A DNA stretch of 64,000 nt from Prevotella sp. E13-27 (GCF_023217965.1 NZ_JALPSC010000001.1:2108001-2172000), one strand, 5' to 3'. Positions 38,555 through 47,782 are shown, counted from the first letter of the stretch. The notes: generated from the letters alone by a model not told the origin. Translations and numbers: made by a program.

Positions 38555-38606
38555 AAAAGTTTGTATAAAATAATTTTAGTAGATGCGTTAATTGGTTTAT
38601 TGTGTG

Positions 38607-38637
38607 CAAAGTTACGAAAAGTCGAGTGAAGAACAAA
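38607..38637 (-). promoter_or_regulatory. Promoter of the pectinase-PL1 operon
   Basis: On the minus strand TAACTTTG (38614-38607) lies 19 nt from TTTG (38637-38634), an excellent consensus match. Confidence 0.68.
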
Positions 38638-38667
38638 AGAAATGCCAGTTTTTCTTTTATATTAGTG

Positions 38668-38916
38668 GTTTATGACAGATTACAGATGACAGTAAGAAAA
38701 ACATGGGGGTGTTCATTACCCTTGGCTTGATGATGGACTCTATACCTTATTTTTTTTCTATAGATAATAGTATATAAAAAATAATAAAGAGAATTTTTCT
38801 AATATATATATTTATATAGAGAGATAATTCTTATCATCTTAACAGTCCCTTAATGTGGGGTGATGTTGGTGGATACCACGCATTTTTCTTACTGTCATTT
38901 GTAATTTGTCATAAAC
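38668..38916. mobile_element. MITE-like element with 34-bp terminal inverted repeats
   Basis: Left arm 38668-38701 and right arm 38883-38916 are inverted copies matching at 32 of 34 positions, bounding 249 bp in total. The core is very AT-rich and has no coding capacity. No clear target-site duplication was seen. A non-autonomous insertion element is the best reading; a large RNA hairpin is the alternative. Confidence 0.6.
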
Positions 38917-38968
38917 GACAGCAAACGATAAACTACAGCGACTACTACCTTAGCTGTCTCTGCCAGAA

Positions 38969-39034
38969 GCGTTAGGCCTAAACGCTCGGAGCGTTCTTAC
39001 CAAACGCTTCGGGCGTTCTTACTAAACTCCTGTG
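38969..39034. repeat. Three 22-nt tandem repeats with GCGTT cores
   Basis: Units begin with GCGTT at 38969, 38991 and 39013. Units 1 and 2 contain AAACGC, so the junctions between units form hairpins of the kind AACGCT / AGCGTT. The array ends 30 nt before the -33 element of the YjjG gene. Its units match the array at 55191 (opposite strand) and the recA 3' hairpin. Confidence 0.8.
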
Positions 39035-39063
39035 ATGTAATAAAGGAAAATAGTATCGAAATA

Positions 39064-39095
39064 TTTGGCATATAACAAATAAAGTCTTATCTTTG
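39064..39095 (+). promoter_or_regulatory. Promoter of the YjjG-like gene
   Basis: TTTG (39064-39067), 20 nt, TATCTTTG (39088-39095). Confidence 0.65.
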
Positions 39096-39154
39096 CAACG
39101 TTTCCGTATGTTTAATAACAGAGCCCCTTTAATGTGATTTGTGAGCGAAATGTT

Positions 39155-39862
39155 ATGCGCTATAAAGATTTGTTTATCGACTTCGACGACACCCTGTATG
39201 ATACACATGGCAATGCCGTCATAGCCTTGAAGGAAACGTTCGAGGTGTTTCATTTGGAACGTTATTTCGAAGACCCGAATGTGTTCTATGATGCCTATTG
39301 GGCTGCAAATATAGACCTGTGGTCACGCTATTCGAAAGGAGAGATTGATCGCCCATATCTCATCGTTGAGCGTTTTCGCCGTCCTTTGTCCTTGGGCGTA
39401 GGACTTGAAGTTACAGAACCTCTTTGTCTGGAGATGAGCGACGTGTTTCTCGATTTCTGTTCCTCGAAGCCTGGCGTAATAGATGGTGCCCATGAACTGA
39501 TGGACTATCTTCGTAGCCGAGGTTATAGGATGCACATGACGAGCAATGGTTTCCACGAAGTGCAGTATAAGAAACTGGCAGCATGTGGACTGAGGGACTA
39601 TTTTGACACCATTATCCTAAGTGAAGATGCAGGAGTAAATAAGCCTTCACCACAGTATTTTGACTATGCGTTAAAAGTTTCTGGTGCGGATAGGCAGACC
39701 ACGCTGATGATTGGCGATAACTTAAATACCGATGTTATCGGAGCCTTGAATGCTGGTATCAACGCTATGCTTGTGAATCGTTGGGACGTGAAAAAAGAAG
39801 ATATCCCACAAAACGTTACATTCGTTGTCAATGGCCTGCGCGATATAGCTTTAATACTATAA
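39155..39862 (+). CDS. HAD hydrolase, YjjG-type nucleotidase
   Basis: A cytosolic phosphatase of about 235 residues, probably acting on nucleoside monophosphates including damaged pyrimidines. Motif I FIDFDDTLYDT is at the N-terminus, motif II is HMTSNG, motif III is in VNKPSPQYFDYAL, and motif IV is MIGDNLNTDVIGA; this set with a helical cap is the YjjG/YfnB pattern. The ATG at 39155 is chosen because motif I follows at the normal distance; an in-frame GTG at 39134 exists. It converges on the TrpF-like gene with a 12-nt gap. Confidence 0.82.
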   Translation: MRYKDLFIDFDDTLYDTHGNAVIALKETFEVFHLERYFEDPNVFYDAYWAANIDLWSRYSKGEIDRPYLIVERFRRPLSLGVGLEVTEPLCLEMSDVFLDFCSSKPGVIDGAHELMDYLRSRGYRMHMTSNGFHEVQYKKLAACGLRDYFDTIILSEDAGVNKPSPQYFDYALKVSGADRQTTLMIGDNLNTDVIGALNAGINAMLVNRWDVKKEDIPQNVTFVVNGLRDIALIL

Positions 39863-39874
39863 GATTACCAATAG

Positions 39875-40246
39875 TTATTCAAAGATGAGGAAGTCTGTGC
39901 ACTCTTCGTAGCGCTTACGAAGTTCCTCGTCTTCAGATTCGTGTTTATGGATGACTTTTGCAAATTTGACTGCCTTGCGCAGGTCTGGTACAATTGTCTT
40001 TCTGAGATTGCGAATCATCGTGGGTGACTCTGTTCCGTCGAGGACTACTGCATCGAGCTTATAGTTCACCACACGAGTGATAATGTTCTGTGCCATTTCA
40101 TCGGCAAAGAATCCCATGCGAGACAGAGCCGACAGTTCTTGACTATCAGCAACAATGTCGGGTATTATGCCTGCATGGGTTGACACCATTTTAGGTGATT
40201 GCGCGGCACCCTTGCGAAAATCAAACTTTGTCCAGTTATTATCCAT
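39875..40246 (-). CDS. Truncated TrpF-like protein (partial phosphoribosylanthranilate isomerase fold)
   Basis: A 123-residue protein that reads as the middle of TrpF. NWTKFDFRKGAAQSPKMVS fits strand beta-2 and the SPR loop, RMGFFADEM fits beta-3, KLDAVVLDGTESP fits beta-4 with the usual QLHGxESP, LRKAVKFAKVI fits beta-5 and CTDFLIFE fits beta-6. The N-terminal strand with the catalytic Cys (KVCGM) and everything from the phosphate-binding GG(S/N)G loop on are absent, and the catalytic Asp of beta-6 is Glu, the last residue. So it should not be an active isomerase. It has a normal ATG start, no internal stops and ordinary codon use. It could be a stable regulatory remnant or a decaying paralogue. 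No other trp gene is in the window. The assignment is from recall of the family, not a search. Confidence 0.6.
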   Translation of the reverse strand: MDNNWTKFDFRKGAAQSPKMVSTHAGIIPDIVADSQELSALSRMGFFADEMAQNIITRVVNYKLDAVVLDGTESPTMIRNLRKTIVPDLRKAVKFAKVIHKHESEDEELRKRYEECTDFLIFE

Positions 40247-40360
40247 AATGCTTTGTTCTATAACGTATTTGGATATGTTATTATTGTCTGTATTTGTGGA
40301 ATATATGTCTCTAAAAAAGTTAATGTTATAAAAAAAATGGTGTTTCTCTACTTATTTTAC

Positions 40361-40368
40361 TATTTTTG
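40361..40368 (+). promoter_or_regulatory. -7 element of the clan-A glycosidase gene
   Basis: TATTTTTG, about 55 nt before the chosen start. Its position argues against the earlier in-frame start at 40366. Confidence 0.5.
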
Positions 40369-40422
40369 CAGCAAATAGGAAACTATGTTTTTTTACAAGC
40401 CATAACAAGAAAACCCGAAAAT

Positions 40423-43149
40423 ATGATGAAGAACCTTAGAATTTCATTAGCAGTGGCAGCTCTCTCAGTAGCTTCCATGGCATTTTCGCAAGAGGAACGC
40501 TCGTCATCGAGCATGTATTTACAGCCTACGGTAAAGACCGATGTGTTCCTGCCGTTCTCTGTCAGTGCTGAGGGCAAACGCTTTGATCCTGAATGGGGTC
40601 TCGACCTGGCATGGATGAACGAACGCAACCTCATGAGCGGTATGAACCACATGGGGCGAGCGAATGTGTCATTCGGACGTTCGTCCTATCGTGTATGCGC
40701 TCCGTTAACGAATGATGTCAGTTTGGTCAAGGAGCAGTGGCAAGGAATGTACCAGCGTAACCAGCTCTTCAATAAGATCAGCGAGACGTTGCCTGTTATC
40801 CTTAACTGCGACAATGGCTATTCGCCTTCGACGACAACTGGCACAAACATTGATGCATACTACACAACAAACAAACGTGCAAACATTGACCACTGGGCAG
40901 CTATGCTCAATGCTCATGTGGCATGGATGAAACGAAATGCTTCAAAACATCAAGTCATAGGTGTGTCGATAATGAACGAGCCTGACTTTAATGGAAATGA
41001 AAATGAGCTTATCCAGGGAACAGCCGCTGATATACGTGACATTGCTAAGAAGCTTCGCGAAGACTATGCCGACACTTTCGATGGAATAGTGATTACTGGT
41101 CCAAATACGCTTAACGATGATAAGGCGATGTCGTGGTATAACACATGTAAGAACTATGTTGACTGGGGCAATACGCACCAGCTTGCCGGTTCGTTCGACA
41201 ATTATGTCGGCTTCCATGAGCAGTTGCAACAAGATGGCAAGGTGGGCTTTAATGACGAGATGCACAATGTGGCCGAGGCATTCATCGGTCTTGAGTATGG
41301 CTTGACGAAAGGCATATGGTGGGGCTTTGACAGCCGTGCTCGTGGTGAGTTCTGTAACATCAGCCGCAATGGTCCGCGTCTGGCCTATGCAGAGAACCGT
41401 TCGAAGTGGACGGCAGGATGTGTCTATCGTAATGACAAGACAAAGCAGGTTAAGGCCTTTATAGGCGGTTCTGAGCGTCAGGCAAACACTACAACGTTCC
41501 GTTTCCTCGCTCTTGATGAGCCTGTCTATTTTGATGGACATGGACCTATGCGTGAGTTTGTTATTGAACTTCCGAGTGGCGATCCTAACACCTATGGAAC
41601 TGAGAAACACACGAATGGTGAGCGCGTCATCGACATAACCCAGGATGAGGATGTGGCTCCAAGTGTTATCAACGGCGACTATATCATTGTGAACAAATAT
41701 AGCAGCAAAGTTGTTACAAGTGGCAGCCAAGGCACCAATATACAAATGACCACCTACTCAAAACAGGCAAACCAGCAATGGAGCATAACCCCAGTGAGTA
41801 GTAGGGTAGGCGGTGATTTCAGTTTCTTTGACTTCGTTTCAAAGAGTGGCTCCATGCGTCTCAATCTGCTTAACCACTCAACCTCATCAGGTACTAATAT
41901 CATCAGCTATGATGCCAATGGTGATGCGAACGAGCAATGGTATCTTGAGTATGCAGGTAAGGGCTACTACTATATCCGCAACCGTCTGTCGGCCCTCTAT
42001 TTAGCTACAGAGAAGAACACTTTTGATAATAACATAAACGTCGTTCAGTCAACACTTATCACAGGTACAGACAAAGACCGCATTCTGTGGCATATCATTC
42101 CTGTTGATGCTGCTTGTGAGAACTCTGCACCAAAGGCACCTACAGGACTCGTTGCTACACCACAGACGGCATCGGTACTGCTGTATTGGGATAAGAATAC
42201 TGAATCAGACCTTGACGGCTATATGATTGCCCGTAAGGATAAGGCTACTGGCAAGTGGAGCACCATTGCCCGTAAACTGAAGACTACCTATTTTGTTGAC
42301 AACACTTGCACACAGGGTAGGGAGTATATTTATAAGGTAAGAGCTATTGACCGTAGCGACAACCTCTCGACGTTCTCTTCAGAGGTAGAGAGTGCTACAA
42401 CGGGCGAGAAGGGTCTTGTGGCTCGTTGGCATTTTGATGATAATCTCATTGATGCAACAACGAACATGATGGATGCTGTTGCCGGAGGTACTATCTATTA
42501 CAATGCAACACATAAGTCGGGTAGCAAATCTGTTTCGCTTAGTAACGGCGGTTTTATTCAGCTGCCTTATTCTGTTGCAAATAGCGAAGAGCTGACTTTC
42601 GCTGCATGGGTTTATTGGAACAACAGCGGCACCCAGACATGGCAACGCATCTTTGACTTCGGTAACGACACAGACCACTATATGTTCCTCACTCCAAACT
42701 CTGGCAGTGCAATGCGCTTTGCCATAAAGAACGGAGGTAACGAGCAGACGCTTGACTGCAATTCAAAGCTCAATGGTTATTCATGGAAGTATGTAGCTGT
42801 CACCATCGGTAAGGACAAAGTGTCAATATATATCGATGGTCAGCTGGCAGCATCAACAGAGAGCATCACCATACGTCCGAGCGACATTTGTCCTGTGCTT
42901 AACTACTTAGGCCGTAGCCAGTTCACTTCTGATCCTATGCTTACTGCCTATTTAGACGATGTGCGCATCTATAACTACGCTCTCTCTGCCGAGGAGATAG
43001 CTCAGGCTATGGACAACACTGTTAACGCAATACCACAAATGAAAACCGCCGAGGCCTCTGCTGCTTCAGCAGCCTATGGTCTCGACGGTCGTCTGTCAAC
43101 CTCTAAGCGAGGTGTAAAGATTATCGATGGGAAGAAGATTCTGAAATAA
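40423..43149 (+). CDS. Clan GH-A glycosidase with ricin-type lectin, FN3 and LamG modules
   Basis: A secreted carbohydrase of about 908 residues, substrate unknown. After a signal peptide (ends MAFSQEE) the catalytic part (about 30-400) is a TIM barrel with the acid/base in VSIMNEPDFNG and a second likely Glu in FNDEMHNVAEAFIGLEYG. A ricin-type beta-trefoil (YIIVNKYSSKVVTSG, QQWSITPV) spans about 415-560, an FN3 domain about 575-670 and a LamG-like jelly-roll about 675-880 (LVARWHFDDN, YLDDVRIYNYALS). The tail (YGLDGRLS, ending GKKILK) is T9SS-like. Gene placement between pectinases suggests a pectin side-chain target such as arabinogalactan. The 3' end overlaps the PL11 gene by 29 bp. The ATG pair at 40423/40426 is chosen over 40366. 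Confidence 0.75.
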   Translation: MMKNLRISLAVAALSVASMAFSQEERSSSSMYLQPTVKTDVFLPFSVSAEGKRFDPEWGLDLAWMNERNLMSGMNHMGRANVSFGRSSYRVCAPLTNDVSLVKEQWQGMYQRNQLFNKISETLPVILNCDNGYSPSTTTGTNIDAYYTTNKRANIDHWAAMLNAHVAWMKRNASKHQVIGVSIMNEPDFNGNENELIQGTAADIRDIAKKLREDYADTFDGIVITGPNTLNDDKAMSWYNTCKNYVDWGNTHQLAGSFDNYVGFHEQLQQDGKVGFNDEMHNVAEAFIGLEYGLTKGIWWGFDSRARGEFCNISRNGPRLAYAENRSKWTAGCVYRNDKTKQVKAFIGGSERQANTTTFRFLALDEPVYFDGHGPMREFVIELPSGDPNTYGTEKHTNGERVIDITQDEDVAPSVINGDYIIVNKYSSKVVTSGSQGTNIQMTTYSKQANQQWSITPVSSRVGGDFSFFDFVSKSGSMRLNLLNHSTSSGTNIISYDANGDANEQWYLEYAGKGYYYIRNRLSALYLATEKNTFDNNINVVQSTLITGTDKDRILWHIIPVDAACENSAPKAPTGLVATPQTASVLLYWDKNTESDLDGYMIARKDKATGKWSTIARKLKTTYFVDNTCTQGREYIYKVRAIDRSDNLSTFSSEVESATTGEKGLVARWHFDDNLIDATTNMMDAVAGGTIYYNATHKSGSKSVSLSNGGFIQLPYSVANSEELTFAAWVYWNNSGTQTWQRIFDFGNDTDHYMFLTPNSGSAMRFAIKNGGNEQTLDCNSKLNGYSWKYVAVTIGKDKVSIYIDGQLAASTESITIRPSDICPVLNYLGRSQFTSDPMLTAYLDDVRIYNYALSAEEIAQAMDNTVNAIPQMKTAEASAASAAYGLDGRLSTSKRGVKIIDGKKILK

Positions 43150-46100
43150 CGAACTTCTTTCCACCCTTGACATAGATGCCTGCGGGCAGTCCGTCCAAGC
43201 TACGTGCCGAACGACGCACCAATCGACCACGAATGTCGTAGATGTTGTCTTCGGCACTTTCTTTTGTGCCTATCTGTTTAACGCCCAGTGACACGGCTTT
43301 CACCGTGAGGATACCCTCACTTAGTTGGCTGTCGTCCCACTCAATGCCATCAGCAAACTCCAGTGTTGGAGTACCAGCAAACGTTGTTGCCGTGAAGATA
43401 CGAATCTTGTCACCAACCTTCAGCGTATTTGCTGGGTTCGGATTTACAATAATCTTACCGTTGATGGTAAGACGGTTTATGCCGCCAATAGCTGTGCAGC
43501 CGTTGTTAATGCTTGTAGCGTTCTGTGTAGCACTGATTACCAACGCTCCAGTAGTGCCGATGGTAACATTCTTGTCGTTGAAGAAGATTGTACCAGTCTT
43601 GGCAGTCTCTAAGAGACCTGGGCGCAAGGTGCCGTTGATGGTGAACGATGAGTTTTTCAATGGCTTTGAGCTTATATTTGTTCCGCCAAGCGTTGCACCT
43701 TCCTCTACAGTCAGTACACCTGTTCCGAGAACAGAAGAAGATTGTATTGCCAGCTCGCCTTCGCGTATGGAGGTGTAGCCAGTATTGGTGTTTGCACCGC
43801 TCCATATTACCTTTCCACTGCCCATCTTCTCAAAGTTGGCATTAGAGACAACTGTTGCAGTGGTGCTAAAGCTCTCATCGTTACCAACTCTCCATGTGTT
43901 CGCTCCGACAGAGCCGCCGTTGCTAAATGCGCAGCTTCCGCCAAGAGAACCTTTGCCAGCCAACTTGCCTATGTGATAGACGCGGCCGTTATTCTGCACT
44001 TCTACACCCTCAGGAATGTTCATAGTTCCCTTTGGCATGGCACCGCTCATGTTCATGGTAAAGCGACGTGGTGAGTCGTCGAGGCTTGATTCTGGAATGA
44101 TGGTACCCTCGAAGTCGCTGAAGTTACACTCGACAGGTGTGCGCGTCGCATAGTAGTTAGTGCCTTTCTCTGTAGTGCAGTATATGGTCAGCGTTCCCTC
44201 ACCGGTAATCTTGTTTGTGTAGCCGGCACGGTTTGCCATATACCAACTTCCTGTCTTGCCCTTTGGCACATTAATGGCATAGCTGGTACCTGCGTTCTCA
44301 CGTAACACACCGCCAGCATATTCAATGGTCTTGGCAGGAACACTGGCGTTGATACATTGAACGGTACCACTGGCAATGACCATTTTTTCCAGTGATGGGT
44401 TGCTGGTGTTCAGCTTCATCCATCCATTGCCACGTTTCACCAATCTAGTACCATAGATGGCCTTATCGACAATGAAGTCTGCTGAGTTATTGATGGCACC
44501 GCCGATTTCACCCTCCATTCTTATTGGTGAACCGTTAGTGACAGCTGCAGTTGTGCGCAGTTCGCCGCCGTTCTCGAATAAAAAGTATGTTGCTGCAGCC
44601 CTTACTCCACCAAGATTACCGTTTGCCTTGTTGTCATTGGCAAGTGAGCTTATCTCTACGGCACCACCAGATATTCTTATATTGCCGGTGAAGGTGTGTT
44701 CATTGTTAATGGTAAGCAAACCAGTACCTTGTTTGACGAGGGCAGTCTTGCCAATAATCTTACCTGTTCCGCCGAAGGTGTAGTTCTTTGTGTTGTCCAC
44801 AAGGATAGTGTCAGCCTCAAGCTCACCCTTCATGTTCACTGTGAAAGAACTTGCAGTATCATCGAATCTAACCTTGTCGCCTGTCACGAAGATGTCGCTG
44901 CCACCATGAACGTCGTTTGCATTGATGAAGTTCTCCGTCTCACCAAGGTCCCAGTTATTATTCTTGTCACCATTCCAAACAATCTCGCTTGCATCACGCA
45001 TGCCAGAGATATCCAAATAGAGCTCGCCATTTTCCACCGTGAGCATTGATTTCTTCTTATTGTCAATGCCCTCAATACGGATATTGCTGATGTCATCATC
45101 CATCTTCTCTATCTTGCCAAGGTGGTAGCGCCCGAGTGCTATCTCCTCGCCAGTGTTTAGATGAGTCTTGAACTCGAACACGGGAGTCTTATAAGCTGGG
45201 CCATACTTCCATGACTTTGTCTCTATGGTAAGCACCTTTGTTATAATCTGGTCGGCAGAGAGGTCGTTGTAGATGTCAAACACAACGCGTGAGCCAAAGC
45301 CAAGCTTCAACGTGTCAACAGTCAGCGTGCCTTTGTTGTCGGCACGTCCAGGACGCAGCTTCGCATCGTATTCCATCTTGATGCTAAGGAATTCGCCACC
45401 GTCAGAGTTCAGCTCTGCGAAACGGTTAAGCCATACAGGAGAGTTAGGCAACTTGCCGTCGAAGTTCACTGTGCCGGCCCAGATGTTTGTCTCGCCAGTA
45501 TATGTGTTATTTGTGTTAGGCAGGTTCAGCGTGCCATCGCCCTGTTTCACCAGTCTCATGGAACCTGTGAAGGCAGCGCCACTTACATCACACTTATAGT
45601 ATTTGCGGTTTATTGTACCTGTGCCGTCGGTCTTCGTGCTGTTCGTTCCCTGCACCCATGATGGCACGTTGAAGGTCACCATGTAGGGCTTTGCACCTTC
45701 AGCAACGTTGATCTTCGTGTCGTTAGTCTCGCATACTATCACGTGCTGGTCATCGTTTGCAGAGCCGATGGTTCCATTATTTGCGACCTCGTTACGTCCG
45801 GTCATAGTGAGTGGGGGAGGAGCAATGGTAATGCCTTCCAACTCGCCGAGGAAGTAACTGGCATGAGGAGGCTGGTTGTAACCCATAGACTCCCATACCA
45901 TTCCCTGACGGTACTGATGGTCGTGCCATAGTGTGTAGTTGCGCCACTGCGTTGGTATGTTTGTCGTATATATTCTGACATAATTGTTGTCTGACGTGCG
46001 GACAATGATTTCTTCGCGCCAGTCGCCAAGCACATCGCCTGTTGCCGATGGAGTGTTCTTCGTCCAGTTACAGTTTGCTGTACCGTCGGCAGTGAACACT

Positions 46101-47671
46101 ATCGAGCCGTCAGCCTTGAACACACGGGCAGCACCCTCACGTGAGTTTGCACCGTCAAGACCTTCTTCAAGCAGGTCACCGTCCCAATAAATGCGGAAAT
46201 TGTTTGTGAAGCCACCAGGGCCGCCAGATATCACCTTGTCGGCAACACAAGAAATAGTGCCCGACTGACTTGAATGACCCATGGCTCCGGGATAGTCGTT
46301 GGAGAAATTGCCGCAGAGAGCACGCCCGTCGTCGCCCGTCGATTGCAGACGATAGTATATCTTTCCCGTCGTGGCGTTGCGGTAGTTCATTGCCGGCTCA
46401 TCCTCGTTGCAGGCGAAGATTTCCTGACCGTGGCGATAGGGGTCGAAGTCGCTGCAATGCTGGGCATCGCCGTGGCCCAACCCCGTGGTATGCAGGCCCT
46501 TTCCGTTGTCATCGATGACCATCGAGCCGAAGCAGATCTCATCGCGTCCGTCCCAGTCTACATCGGCGATGCCGAAGTTATGATATCCGTTGCCATACCA
46601 GGGATCACCCCAACCGCCATTGTTCGACCACTCCCAGTACAGGGTCAGCTTGTGGGTGGTGGGATTCACCGAGAATGCCTTCATGTGGTGCTTGGTGTAG
46701 CAGCCGCGACCCAGGAAGATGTAGGGCTTGCGGCCGTCAAGGAAGGGCGCGCCGAAATAGTGCTTGGTGGAACGGTGACCATAGCCGTCGCCCCAGTCAT
46801 TGGCATCGCCGCGAGGCAGGGGGTAGGCTATCCACAATGGGGTGGTTCCGCTGCCGATAGAGTAGGGCTTGCCCGTAGCACCTTCGAGATAAAGCAGGTA
46901 TTCGGCTCCCTGATTGGTGTAGGCCATGTTGCCATCCTGCAGCACCGAGCCGCGAGTGTTCACCTTCATGTCGCCGATGTTGGTGGTCGTGCCGTCGGCA
47001 TGGTGGATAATCATGTTGTCGGCACCGCGCATCAGCACTTCGGCCTTGCCGTCGCCGTCCCAGTCGTAGCCCACGGCATCGTACTGTTCATCGGGACCTG
47101 AGACCATGTTCGGACCGAGGTCTATCCACCACAGGCGCTCGCCATTGAGCTTGTAGCAGTCCAGACAGTTGTAGGCCGAGTCGTTGGCCGGCGACATCTT
47201 GTCGGGTGTGTAGTTACGCTTGAGGATGAACTCCGACACGCCGTCGCCGTCAACGTCGGCAAGTGCAATGTCATTGATATTATAGTCACTGGTGATGTTT
47301 GTTCCGCGGCGCGAGTACAGGGATTTTACAGCAAACTGCTTGTATTGAACTGAACTCCGGCTTACGGCATTGCACTTGGCCTGTTCAACGCCACGCACAA
47401 CAGCAGCTACCTGATACTGCGACGAGGCTTTTCCTCCTGCATCGGTGAAGTTTGATACATGTAGTGGCTTGTCGTTAATCTTTACTCCGTCACGATAGAG
47501 GTTATACTCCGTGTCGTAGTATTCCTCTCCGAAAATACGCCAACTGACGAATGTTCCACCTCCTGATGGTACTGCCACAAGTCCGCGATCCAGCTTGTCC
47601 ATAGTGCGTTGAGCGTTAGCATCTGTAGCAAGTGTCAGCAGCATAGTTGCTAATAATAAGATTTTCTTCAT
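43121..47671 (-). CDS. PL11 rhamnogalacturonan lyase with autotransporter-type beta repeats
   Basis: Cuts the rhamnogalacturonan I backbone. The 1516-residue protein has a signal peptide (ends DANAQ), a PL11 eight-bladed propeller domain (about 25-620) starting MDKLDRGLVAVPSGGGTFVSWR with DVDGDGVSEFILKR and DWDGDGKAEVLMRG calcium-type repeats, then four or more PATR-type autotransporter-associated beta repeats (LVKQGDGTLNLPNTNNTYTG, LVKQGTGLLTINNEHTFTG, LVKRGNGWMKLNTSN, FEKMGSGKVIWSGANTNTG) over about 680-1410. It ends with the T9SS-like tail (YDIRGRLV, GGKKFVIS) plus six extra residues over the overlap with the glycosidase gene. Surface location is likely. PATR repeats attached to a PL11 are unusual. 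Confidence 0.88.
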   Translation of the reverse strand: MKKILLLATMLLTLATDANAQRTMDKLDRGLVAVPSGGGTFVSWRIFGEEYYDTEYNLYRDGVKINDKPLHVSNFTDAGGKASSQYQVAAVVRGVEQAKCNAVSRSSVQYKQFAVKSLYSRRGTNITSDYNINDIALADVDGDGVSEFILKRNYTPDKMSPANDSAYNCLDCYKLNGERLWWIDLGPNMVSGPDEQYDAVGYDWDGDGKAEVLMRGADNMIIHHADGTTTNIGDMKVNTRGSVLQDGNMAYTNQGAEYLLYLEGATGKPYSIGSGTTPLWIAYPLPRGDANDWGDGYGHRSTKHYFGAPFLDGRKPYIFLGRGCYTKHHMKAFSVNPTTHKLTLYWEWSNNGGWGDPWYGNGYHNFGIADVDWDGRDEICFGSMVIDDNGKGLHTTGLGHGDAQHCSDFDPYRHGQEIFACNEDEPAMNYRNATTGKIYYRLQSTGDDGRALCGNFSNDYPGAMGHSSQSGTISCVADKVISGGPGGFTNNFRIYWDGDLLEEGLDGANSREGAARVFKADGSIVFTADGTANCNWTKNTPSATGDVLGDWREEIIVRTSDNNYVRIYTTNIPTQWRNYTLWHDHQYRQGMVWESMGYNQPPHASYFLGELEGITIAPPPLTMTGRNEVANNGTIGSANDDQHVIVCETNDTKINVAEGAKPYMVTFNVPSWVQGTNSTKTDGTGTINRKYYKCDVSGAAFTGSMRLVKQGDGTLNLPNTNNTYTGETNIWAGTVNFDGKLPNSPVWLNRFAELNSDGGEFLSIKMEYDAKLRPGRADNKGTLTVDTLKLGFGSRVVFDIYNDLSADQIITKVLTIETKSWKYGPAYKTPVFEFKTHLNTGEEIALGRYHLGKIEKMDDDISNIRIEGIDNKKKSMLTVENGELYLDISGMRDASEIVWNGDKNNNWDLGETENFINANDVHGGSDIFVTGDKVRFDDTASSFTVNMKGELEADTILVDNTKNYTFGGTGKIIGKTALVKQGTGLLTINNEHTFTGNIRISGGAVEISSLANDNKANGNLGGVRAAATYFLFENGGELRTTAAVTNGSPIRMEGEIGGAINNSADFIVDKAIYGTRLVKRGNGWMKLNTSNPSLEKMVIASGTVQCINASVPAKTIEYAGGVLRENAGTSYAINVPKGKTGSWYMANRAGYTNKITGEGTLTIYCTTEKGTNYYATRTPVECNFSDFEGTIIPESSLDDSPRRFTMNMSGAMPKGTMNIPEGVEVQNNGRVYHIGKLAGKGSLGGSCAFSNGGSVGANTWRVGNDESFSTTATVVSNANFEKMGSGKVIWSGANTNTGYTSIREGELAIQSSSVLGTGVLTVEEGATLGGTNISSKPLKNSSFTINGTLRPGLLETAKTGTIFFNDKNVTIGTTGALVISATQNATSINNGCTAIGGINRLTINGKIIVNPNPANTLKVGDKIRIFTATTFAGTPTLEFADGIEWDDSQLSEGILTVKAVSLGVKQIGTKESAEDNIYDIRGRLVRRSARSLDGLPAGIYVKGGKKFVISESSSHR

Positions 47672-47732
47672 ATCGATATGTGTTGCGTTATAGTTTTAAT
47701 GGTAAAACTTAGTTAGTCGTGATCAGTCGGTG

Positions 47733-47740
47733 CAAAGTTA
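47733..47740 (-). promoter_or_regulatory. -7 element of the PL11 gene
   Basis: TAACTTTG on the minus strand, 62 nt before the start codon. Confidence 0.5.
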
Positions 47741-47782
47741 AGTATTTTTTTGTGTTTCACCATTTTCTTTTTTAAAAAGTTT

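Larger units (their letters stand above)
38555..39154. other. Gene-free 600-base region
   Basis: It holds the pectinase promoter, the MITE-like element, the 22-nt array and the YjjG promoter (listed separately). No RNA gene or small protein was found in the rest. Confidence 0.6.

Noticed and set aside
40366..40422. Upstream in-frame start of the clan-A glycosidase
   Set aside because: It overlaps the -7 promoter element and would put 19 residues before the signal peptide.
46274..47101. 275-codon plus-strand frame opposite PL11
   Set aside because: It comes from the GC-rich composition of the sense gene; the protein is low complexity and matches nothing.
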